Below are positions 42,323 to 51,441 of a DNA stretch of 64,000 nt, piece by piece. The position numbers were made by a program, and so were the translations under genes. Positions within the stretch are counted from its first letter, which is position 1. Every line of letters starts with the position of its first letter. Where the stretch lies: NCBI GenBank assembly GCA_012656075.1, contig JAAKBF010000009.1:1240001-1304000 (forward strand), in the 5' to 3' direction. This DNA comes from Phytophthora hibernalis (taxonomy: Eukaryota; Oomycota; Peronosporomycetes; Peronosporales; Peronosporaceae). The notes under the pieces are model-generated. The model worked only from the letters and a program-made list of their open reading frames with translations, searched no databases and was not told the DNA's origin.

Positions 42323-44222
42323 GCTGCAGAATGCAGAAGCACGGACTCTTTTTTCATAAGACGACAGACAGAGCGAAGTTGCTGTCCGCGCAGCGAGGCG
42401 ACGTGTATTGATTCGGTGAGGCACCAACATTTTGCCCGCCTTCAGTCTCTTTTCCATTGCGACCCAGACAATGAAGGAATACTCGCTAGAGTCGTTGAAA
42501 ATGACACGGTACGGATTTCGTTTTGGATATCAGCATTACAGTGATGCCCGAGTGTCTTATGCAATTGCTTTATCGTTATACAGGGCGACGTGGTGAGTAG
42601 GGTGAAGGACACGCTGTTCGGAAGCGACAGTGAAGATGGTTCCGACAGCTCGAAATTGAAGGAACTGACCACCAAGACGCCGTCGACAGATGACTCGGAA
42701 TCGACCAGGACAGACTCGAATACTCCTGAACCGACGACGAAAGCGCCTCAGTCGACAACCCAGAAGACCACTGATGAAAACCCTTCACGACCGAGAAGTC
42801 GGACACTAAGACAGATTCCGAGAGTGCGGATCACTCGTCCAGTTGGGATCATTTTGACGAGTCGGACATGAATGACTTGGTGACACCAGCGCCGGACTCC
42901 ACGACTGCGTCCCCGTTCACGATATTGCCGACTATCACGACTACCCCCACCTTGCCACCTACACCGACACCATCGGCCACTACGAATTCGTCGGCGTACG
43001 AATCCGCCCAGCAGATCTCAACATCAAACAGTTCTGCCTCCGTTCCTGGAGGGGCCATCGTAGGCGTCGTCGTTGCCGCGGCCTGCGTGATGTTTATGAT
43101 TGCAGCTTTCGTGACGATGAAGAAACGAGGCGTGAGTCAGCGGTTCTCACTCAGCAAGCTGCCTTCATCGTTTGGAGATTCGAAGGCTGTGTCGCTTGCT
43201 ACTTCGCGTCTTGCCCCCGTGTTCGGAAAGCTCAACAGCGGCCGGAACGAGATGGACGACCCCAACATGAGTGGTATTTTCACAGTTAGTCGTGACGATC
43301 CGTTCACGCGGCGACACATGCGCAAGGGTGGCATTTGGGACGACCCGTTGCTTGTCGCCGCTCGCATCCCTCTGGAGAAGATCCGTATCGAGGAACTGAT
43401 TGCTCGGGGCGGATTCGGGCAGGTGTTCTTGGCGACGTACAACGGCCAAACGGTAGCCGTGAAGACGCTACTGCCAGAGACAGCCAAGGACATGACTGAG
43501 ATCAACGCACTTTTGCGGAAACTAAGGTCATGGCCAAGCTGGAGCACCCGTGCATCGTCAACTTTATCGGAATCGCGTGGGAGTCGCTCAGTACTATTTG
43601 CTGCGTGACGGAGTACTTGGTCGGCGGCGACCTTCGGGCTTTGCTGAACAGTTTCCAGGACAACCACACGCGCCCTCGTGGCTTCGACCACGACAAGGTG
43701 CAGATCGCGATGGACATTGCACATGGACTCACGTATTTGCACTCGATGGAGCCGAACATCCTGCATCGAGACCTCAAGTCGCGCAACGTCCTTCTCACCT
43801 CGCATCTGAACGCGAAGCTCACGGACTTTGGTGTTTCTCGCGAGCGCTCAGACGATTTAATGACGAATGCAGTCGGCACCTCGCTCTGGATGGCGCCCGA
43901 GGTCATGATCGGAGGACACTACGATGGCAAGGCCGACGTGTTCTCCTTTGGCGTACTGTTGAGTGAACTCGACACGCACCTGATGCCTTACGCCAACGTA
44001 AGGAACCCCAGCGGACGCAAGCCTACGGAGGCTGCTATCCTGCAGATGGTTGCGGTGGGCACCCTGCAGGTGGAGTTCTCTCGTGACTGCCCACTGGAGC
44101 TATTGACACTTGCACACGCTTGCATTTCCGTGGACCCCGATGACCGCCCTACAGCTGCTGACGCGCTGTACAAACTGCAACTTGCCCTTCGAGTGTTCGA
44201 GGAGCGAGAGGTGGCGCTGTAG
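42323..44222 (+). CDS. Receptor-like TKL protein kinase, 5' exons uncertain
   Basis: The first visible coding part (open from 42323, Cys-containing) runs to a GTACGG donor at 42509. A 75-nt intron ends at 42583, and coding continues with an acidic Ser/Thr/Pro-rich stalk, membrane helix AIVGVVVAAACVMFMIAAFV (near 43,056-43,115), a juxtamembrane region and a complete TKL kinase: RGGFGQVFLA, VAVKTLL, HPCIVNFIGIAW, HRDLKSRN, DFGVSRE, APEVMIGG. It ends in VAL and a stop at 44222. Frame changes at AAAA 42777-42780 and TTTT 43511-43514 are each repaired by one added base in the run. The signal peptide and distal ectodomain were not located. It is a plasma-membrane Ser/Thr kinase by family; the ligand is unknown. 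Confidence 0.8.
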
Positions 44223-44363
44223 ACGGAAGCTACAGCTCATTTAGATAGACTGTTAACGATATGAAGTTATGCCAACCACCACCGAGAACTCTTGCTTCAT
44301 TGAAAACAATTACATGTACAGTAAAAGAGACTACCACCACTGCTCAACCTTCACTTAGTGTCT

Positions 44364-44870
44364 TTAGACGCGCGTGCCTGCGAGGTCGATGACCTTGTAC
44401 GGGGCGTCGTTGATCCCCAGTTTGCCGTTGGCCAGGTCGAGTTCAGCCGCAGTTTTCTTGGTGCAGTAGTACTTGACACGGAAGACCACAATGGGGACGA
44501 AGATCACCAGCGTTACGACGAAGAGCAGCCACCCCACCCAGGCCGTCGATTTGCTCTCTTTGCACTGGTCTAGGATGTCTGACGTGAGCGTGGTGGCGCC
44601 AAACACGATGCAGTCGCCCAGGTCCATCGCACGCAGCTTGTTGATGGCGGCCATGCAGTCCGAGTCGTCGCACAAGGTGCTGGTGAAGTTGACCGGCATG
44701 GACTGCTCCAGGATGTTGTACAGGTCGATGCAGCCGGGGTAGTACTCGTTGGCCACTTCGATGACGGCGGTGAAGTCGCACAACGTCCCATTGCTACTCC
44801 TGTCATCGTCGGCACGAACCACGACCAAAATGGCCACGACGGACACGACGAACTGGAGGAGACGCTGCAT
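44364..44870 (-). CDS. Elicitin-like membrane-anchored protein
   Basis: 168 residues: signal peptide (MQRLLQFVVSVVAILVVVRA), a domain of about 100 residues with six Cys, a membrane helix (STAWVGWLLFVVTLVIFVPI) and a short basic-acidic tail ending LAGTRV. Cys spacing is C-x15-C-x19-C-x4-C-x14-C-x15-C. The central C-x4-C-x14-C matches the elicitin core (LCDDSDCMAAI), while the outer spacings are shorter, as in elicitin-like rather than classical elicitins. Elicitins bind sterols outside the cell and are oomycete-specific; a membrane-anchored form may act at the oomycete's own surface. The ATG at 44870 is chosen because it begins a textbook signal peptide; the frame is open further upstream to 45068. 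Confidence 0.75.
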   Translation of the reverse strand: MQRLLQFVVSVVAILVVVRADDDRSSNGTLCDFTAVIEVANEYYPGCIDLYNILEQSMPVNFTSTLCDDSDCMAAINKLRAMDLGDCIVFGATTLTSDILDQCKESKSTAWVGWLLFVVTLVIFVPIVVFRVKYYCTKKTAAELDLANGKLGINDAPYKVIDLAGTRV

Positions 44871-45280
44871 TGCGGTTGCAACTTCGGAAGTGAGCGAGCA
44901 AAGCTGCACCGGTTGATATTGGCAACTGAGACCGGTGGCTTGCGAAGGGATGGAGGCGGGTGACGCCAAATACGAGCGCCACGGGGATTGGCGAAGCGTG
45001 TTGAAGTTGTCGAGGTATCCGCTGCAGCGTGGCAGTGCCCCTCCTCCATTTGTTCTCGATGAAGCCATCTACTCGCTGTTCGAGTCAGTCGCGCCGTGAT
45101 GCTCCATGAGATGCTCGTAACAAACCGCAGGACCTCTGCCAGCTTCAGGAAACGCCGGCAGCAGAGATATAGAAAACCAATCTCTCGTAATTGTACAGGG
45201 ACGGCACGGCCTGCGTACTATTATTGGGGCGAAGCCGGGATGTTTATCGCCAGACTCCACAACGAAGGAGGCCAGACTCC
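44871..45280. other. Intergenic 0.41 kb
   Basis: Upstream of the elicitin-like gene, so it should contain that promoter. No motif is certain. The words AGACTCCACAAC occur twice at its right end (45,252 and 45,274). Confidence 0.4.
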
Positions 45281-46125
45281 ACAACAAACAAAATCGTTTT
45301 GATTGGCTGAAATAGAAGTCGCGATATTGCAGTTTCTTTTCAGTGGCAAAGCAGTGTAAAAGGAAGCCGTATTCCCGAAGCAACAGGAAAAGTGGCGATG
45401 CCAATCCACTTACTTGGAGAGTATGGCTACGAAGACGTCATTTAATATGCCGTATTTCCCACCCCAGACGTAGATGGGAAATTTATTAGGGATGTTGCGG
45501 TGAATGATAACAAGAACGTGAGAGTCGCGAAGAACGACGGAGACTACATGCGTTGGGTATGCACCGCCAATGGTTGCAATTGGTATGTTTCAATGTACTC
45601 TATGCAATGTACTACCCGGAGTCCTTTGATATACATCATGATGCGACGTACTGGAGGTGCATGTCCAGCAGGTCGCGCATGAAGGTCAGGAATTCAACGC
45701 CGATCGCGCCAGCCGGAAAACGTGATGTTATTAATAACATTCTACACAACACTAGCAACGTTAGATCCGTCCTTCACCACGAAGTGCTTGTAGTTAGGTA
45801 GCAGCACCTCGAGCTGTCGCACGAAACAGCGCACGCAAGGCTCACCCGTATATGGATCGTAAGCTGACTGTAAGTTCGCCTGGTCGACCGTGCCGGTGCG
45901 GCGCAGCCGCTGGCAGCAGAAGTTAGCAGAGGGTGCGGCGAAAACACCCGAGAGCACATCGACGGCGCTTGATAGCTAGACGTGGCTACCTTGTTAGGTC
46001 GCCACTTCGCCGCATTCGCGTCCATGTCGATGGAACAGCCTGAACGAAAATCGTCAAATACAGCAGCAAAGTCCAATCCTCTCGCGACTTCTATTTCAGC
46101 CAATCAAAACGATTTTGTTCGTTGT
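45281..46125. mobile_element. 845-bp segment bounded by 43-bp inverted repeats
   Basis: 45281-45323 and 46083-46125 are inverted copies with one mismatch (core ATCGTTTTGATTGGCTGAAA). Between them are minus-strand coding-like pieces (FPAGAIGVEFLTFMRDLL near 45,720-45,660; DPYTGEPCVRCFVRQLEVLL near 45,860-45,800) with no intact frame. This looks like a non-autonomous DNA transposon or a degraded element. No clear target duplication was seen. Confidence 0.6.
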
Positions 46126-46789
46126 GTAAACATCCGCGGAGCCCCCTATAGTTTTACGACATGTACCGGTAGTACCCTTTTTACAAGAGGCAAAATATAA
46201 GTTTTTAAAATGGGGTAGAGTTGATAAACATGATAGCGTTCTCGGGGGCGAAAAAGTGGTCCTTTATCTGGGGTTTAAGTACATAAAACGAACACAGCAT
46301 GAATATCATTGAGGAAAATTTTAGTGACGCCTTTTATACAGCCCGGATGTCCACTATCTCGAGGGTTATTTTTAAGGCAACGCTGACCGCCTATTCACCC
46401 CGGCGACCCCCGAATTAGACTTCGGAGCAACGAAAGAAGTAAGAATTGTATAATTCGTTGGTAGAGATCCCGCGGCTGCTACGATGATTTAGAAGACGGG
46501 TCAGTATGCTTTGTCTTAATGAGGGAGTTAACCAGAGGTAAAAACCGTAAGACTTGATGCGTAAGAAGTCGAGGCTCCGTAAAAAGTCAAGGAGCGCCTC
46601 TCCGTCGCTCACATCGAAAGTCACCGCGGGTAGGACGCCACGCCGGGAACTGCGGGCAAGACTCGGATGAAGCTGGAGCCACGGCGACGGCTCACAGCGT
46701 CTCATAGGGACTACAAGGGGAGTGCGAGGTTTGAGTGTGGTGGCAACGCTTGGCAGGAAGGCTGAGGCGATCGGGGCGGAGGGCACATT
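46126..46789. other. Non-coding 0.66 kb
   Basis: A/T-rich with a TACCGGTA palindrome at 46164-46171. A minus-strand frame covering 46415-47227 runs through here, but it derives its length from the adjacent minisatellite and has no domain. Confidence 0.35.
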
Positions 46790-47470
46790 CAAGTTCGAGC
46801 TATCCATGGGAGGGCATGACTCGCAGCGAATCGGGGTATTCGTGGTGGTGTACGTGTGCGCGGCCCCAGCGAGTAGCAACTCGGGAATGGTCGTGGTGGA
46901 GATGGAGGGCAAGTTGTTGATGTGTACGTGTATGGAGTGCAGGAGCCGGAGAGAAGCAGGGCGCGTACAAGAGGTGTGTGCATGGGAGCGGCAAGACGCA
47001 CACCGAGTCGGGATGATCATGGTGGAGGGTGAATTCGATAGGAGGTACTCGAGGAGGAGGCCGAGTACACGGTGGAGGTGTGCTCGTGCGCGGCCCCAGC
47101 GAGGAGCAAGGCGGGCATGATCGTGGTGGAGATGGAGGCCAAGTAGGAGGTGTGTACGTGTCAGGAGTCGGAGAGCAGCAGGGTGCGTACAAGTTGGGGG
47201 TGTTCTTGGGAGCGGCAGGATGCACACGGGATGTTGGTGGTGGAGTGTGAGGGCGTTCGGAGGTGCTGGATGTGGAGGCCGGGTACAAGGCGGAGGGTGA
47301 GTGTGAGCGTATGCGCGGCCAAGGCGAGGAGCAAGTTAGGTATGTTCGTGGTGGAGACGTTGGTCAAGGAGGAGGTGCGCACGTGTACGGAGTGTAGGAT
47401 CCAGAGAGCAGTAGGGCGACTACAAGTAGGCGGTGTACATCGGAGAGCCAAGACTTCCAGTAGTACGGCA
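46790..47470. repeat. Minisatellite, about three 225-230-bp units
   Basis: The anchor word GCGCGGCC recurs at about 46859, 47089 and 47314, giving periods of 230 and 225. Other shared words in each unit are GTGGTGGAGA, GAGCAGCAGGG-like and GGGAGCGGCAAGACGCAC-like. Units diverge by many substitutions, so the array is old compared with the satellite to its right. Strand bias is strong: purines and G on the plus strand. Confidence 0.7.
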
Positions 47471-48179
47471 AAACATGGTTATTTTTGTAACACAAGCGAC
47501 GTCAACAAGGATATCATGTTAGCTTGCCAAAACTCATAGCGAGCTAGCCCTGTGTGACGTCTGCGGTGTGTGGGTCGGACGCTGTATCTAGCAACACTCG
47601 CAGGAGTTCATCGTTGAGCTGAGAATTCAGCCATCTTCAACGAGAGGAAGACTCTTACGCCACCACTTCGCTACACGCGATCTTGCGCACGCTCCTCCAG
47701 ATCTAGCCACTGTACGGAAGTGCTACGTGTCCAGCTTCAAGCAGCAGTCCATCGCGTTAGAATTAAGTAGGCAAAGTACCGTGCTTGGTCATCACACGAA
47801 GGCTGAGTGTTCAGCTTTGACTAACCAGGGTGTCGCACTAGCTACGTTTCCAGCGTTTAACCTAGCGCTGCGCTGCAAGTGGTCATGGGCATCATGATCT
47901 GAAAGCGCACTCGAAGCTGCTTCGAGTGTGCCAGACTCATGCATACCACCTTACTTCGTCGCATCGCCTCCGAGGATATGAACGACAGCGAGATGTAGGT
48001 GTCCTACACGCGAGATCTCACCGCGTCGGTGGATTTAGAGAGAGGACTTGGCATTGAATGTTGAAGATGGATCGATAGAAGCTTTGCGGGCGAAAGCGGA
48101 GAATTGTTGCTGCGGAGGAGTAGGCAATGGATTGTACTGAGTAGGAGCGGAATGGCGTAAAGGTGAAAAATCTCATTCA
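47471..48179. other. Non-coding 0.7 kb before the copia element
   Basis: This could contain the 5' LTR and leader of the copia element, but without a 3' LTR to compare with, no boundary can be set. No gene is seen. Confidence 0.35.
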
Positions 48180-51100
48180 TTTGAAGTTTTACTTTGAAAG
48201 ACGCAACCCATTAACCCCGCTTGCTCCAACCCAGTATCAGTGTAATGGAGCTTGGTGATCGCATCCGCAATGCTGTTCTCCGCCAACAAGAAGAATCTGT
48301 TACCAACTACTTCACCGCTGTCGACGACGTTCGCGAGTTCATAACTAATCACGCTCCAACTCCTGGTGTTGAGATTACGGTGAAGATGGTGTGCTGGGGT
48401 GCGGAGAGGTTGACTGCCGACAATGGGACCCGGGTGACGTGGCTAGAATGACCCAACACTGAGAACGAGTTTGAAGTGAAGGATAACGTGGCTCGTGAGG
48501 CGATTTTGTCGCCGGACATTGGTTGTCAGTTCCGTGCTAGATCTCGTGGAGGTGATGTGGAGTGGATCTTGGACTCTGCAAGTGATGTACGAGATGTACA
48601 CGTGTGTAATCGACAAAGTTTGCTGTCACAATTGAAGAACGACTCGACGCACGTCTTTCAAACTATGATGGCGGTATATCGGGCGATGAGAAGGTTGGAA
48701 ATGTGCAGATACATGTTCAGAAAAACAATCAACCACACCAAGATGTCTCTTTGCATGTGAAGAGTGTTCTGTGCAAGCCTTGACTATATATTAAGCCTTG
48801 ATGAATTGGAAAAAGACGGGTGGAATCTGAAGACTGGCTTTCGTGATTCTCAACGTGCTGCATGGTTGTCCAAAGGGCGGTTGCAATTGATTATGCTGAA
48901 GTCTCGCGGTAGATACCGCTTGAAAACTAAAGCAAGCACCGTCTATCACGTTACATCATTGCTTCAACATAGTCAACGTGTTGCTATTAGTGACGTTCGG
49001 TGTGGCAGTGCTACGCGACACGGACCAGATAGTCGTGTTACTATTGATGATGCTACGCGGGTTGCTGGCGATACTGAGTGGACTGTTACTGGTGGTTGTA
49101 AACGTGGTGGTGGTGCTGAAGACGCTGGTTCGTTGGTCCGTTAGCATCTTCGATTCGCTCACTTGAATCTGCCTGCCCTGAGGCAGATTGCTCTCCAACA
49201 AGTGGCTGTTGGGATGAGCAACGAGTTGCATGATGATACCGACACTCCGTGCGGGAGCTGTAAAGCGGCGAAGATGACGCGGATGTCGTATAAAAGAACA
49301 AAGACACACCGGGCCGTCAAACCATTTCAGAAGATCATGTCGGACATGTGCTACATGGCCTTTATGACATATGAGGGATATTCACACTTTCAGCTCCTGC
49401 AGGATGAGGCAAGTCGCTACATGTGGGGCTTTCTGATGAGACGAAAGGAATATGCTTCGGAGGTGGTATTAGCGCAATTAAAGTGGTTTCTATCTCAACG
49501 CCAAAAGATCGAAGTGTTCAACTCTGATCAAGGCCGTGAACTACTCAACAACAAGATGACAACATTCCTCACTCATGGAATTGAGTACAACTGGACAAAC
49601 AGTTACAGTCCAGAGGAATATGGACTGGTGGAGAGAATGAATGGTGTTGTTGCAGCTCAGGTGCGCTGTGTCTTAACGACTGCGAACATGCCCGATCTTT
49701 TTGGGGAGAGGCATTTCGTTTTGCGGTTGAAGTGAGAAACATTTCGGCAGCGAAGCCTTTGAACGGTGAAACGCCGTACTTCAGGCGCTTTGGGGAATGG
49801 CCTGATGTCTCTGTCTCTAAGCTGCGTACTTGGGGATCGTTAGTATTCGTGTTCATACCAAAGAAGTTTCGCAAGAATAAACTTGAGAACCCTGGCAAGG
49901 CTGGTTTGTTTATGGGATTTGCCAAGCACTCGGAAAGTTATCCTATTCTGAGTATGATTACTGGCAATGTTCACGAGGTACGGTCAGTGGAGTTTCACGA
50001 AGGGTGGATTGTTGATCGAAGCTATGTGGTTCAGTTGGTCGCTAATCGCTATGGTAGAGGACGTACTCGCCTTCCTATAGTAATCCCGTTAGTTCGTCTT
50101 CCTGTGACTGGAGAGATGAATACCAGTCCAGCATTGGCATCTAATGAGAACTCGTCAAAGCGCCCCGTTGCGATGGCGGCGCAACTGCTTCTTCTCGTGC
50201 TGGAATGGAGACTCCGGTCTGCGTAGGTGCGCCTGTGGCAATTCCGTTGAGTGGTCCTGATGTAACTCCTCCTGTTGCGGTGGGAGATCGGCAGTCGGTG
50301 CGTGGAGATAACACTCCGTGTGTCGTACGTGCTGAGGCTGATGTCAGTAAGGATGTGCAAGACCTGCAGGATGTTTTTAACAGCTATCCTGATGATGGAC
50401 GGCAGCCTGTGACTTCGCGAGGGACCTTAACTTCGGTGGGAGAGAGTGGTTAGCGGTGAGGTTGACGATGTTGAGCTCGTTGATGCTGATGTTGCAGATG
50501 AAGATAATCACTTTGAGAAAAAAACAATTCCTATCGCGTCTGGAGATCTGGCACCCTCGATGCGTGAAGTCGCCGACGCGCTTGGCGATAGTGGGAGTGA
50601 CGCTGATGAAGAGTAGCTGAATGATACGACTGAGTCATTTCGACGATCGTCTTGCATACGACGCCCTAACCCGAAATACGGAGACTTTGAAGTCGAGCTC
50701 CCTGCTAGTCTAGTTATTGAGGCTGTGAATACTGTGATGTAGCCTCAGACTGTGCAAGAGGCATTGGCTGAGCCTGATGCTGGGAAGCAGGTTGAAGCTC
50801 TTGAGAAGGAGTACACATATCTGATTAGAAACAACACTTGGGAATTGGTTGAGCGGCATAAGGATAAGAAATTCTCTCCAATAAGGGGGTGTTTATAAGG
50901 AAGAGATATGCGCGTGGCAATGTGGTTCGCCATATCACTCAAATTACCATCAAAGGTTGTCAACAGAAGTATGGAGTGAATTACTGGGAGACTTACTCTC
51001 CGGTTGTCGCTAAGGAAAAAAACTGAAGTTTATTATGCTGTTAGCACTTCACTTGGCCCTGAGTGCTCGCCATGTGGATTTTGTAACTGCGTTCTTGAAT

Positions 51101-51441
51101 GGACCGATTGATGATAATGTCGATATCTACATGGAAATGCCCGAGTATTTCGATGACGGTTCTGGTCGCGTATGTAAGTTGTTGCGCTGCTTATACGGAC
51201 TTAAACAAGCGCCATTAATTTGGTATCAAACGCTAGATAAATATCTGAGGAAGAGTGGCTTTCGTCGGACTAAAATGGACGGTGGTATCTACACTCGCTC
51301 GGTGGGAGGCAGCCCGATATTTGTGGCGGTTTATGTGGACGACTTGGTTATCGTAGTGACTGACGAGAACACTGAGCACCGCACCACACACACGACACAG
51401 GTCCGCCAATTCAGAATGAAAATGTATTGAACAGCCGTCAT
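48180..51441 (+). mobile_element. Truncated, decayed Ty1/copia retrotransposon
   Basis: Domain order is Gag remnant (48221-48451), protease (EWILDSAS, 48,560), GAG-pre-integrase and integrase, then reverse transcriptase. Integrase before RT marks the copia superfamily. The element stops soon after the RT catalytic motif: the last recognisable residues are DDLVIVVTDEN near 51,368, and RNase H and the 3' LTR are absent. The tandem satellite begins at 51442 after about 70 bases of unassigned sequence. Confidence 0.85.
48221..51430 (+). pseudogene. Copia Gag-Pol, multiple stops and frame changes
   Basis: Integrase is the best preserved part (49163-49735): zinc-binding CGSCKAAKM, then catalytic acids in IMSDMCYM, FNSDQGREL and EEYGLVERMNG, continuing in the next frame with ISAAKPLNGETPY and VSKLRTWGSLVFV. 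RT is seen from 51035 with HVDFVTAFLNGPID, CLYGLKQAPLIWYQTL and VAVYVDDLVI. Stops and shifts occur near 48,450, 48,760, 49,735, 50,225, 50,620, 50,740, 50,897 and 51,026. The protease has DSAS instead of the usual DSGA. It is not functional. Confidence 0.8.

Noticed and set aside
41876..42457. 193-codon minus-strand ORF between kinase genes
   Set aside because: No signal peptide or domain, and it overlaps the plus-strand exon of the next kinase. Probably a shadow.
46415..47227. 270-codon minus-strand ORF rich in His, Leu, Ser
   Set aside because: Most of its length is the minisatellite. Composition follows the repeat, and the rest has no recognisable domain.
1..51441. RXLR or Crinkler effector genes
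   Set aside because: No ORF with a signal peptide followed by RXLR-EER or LFLAK motifs was seen. Arg-rich repeats in the receptor kinase linker are intracellular and not RXLR motifs.
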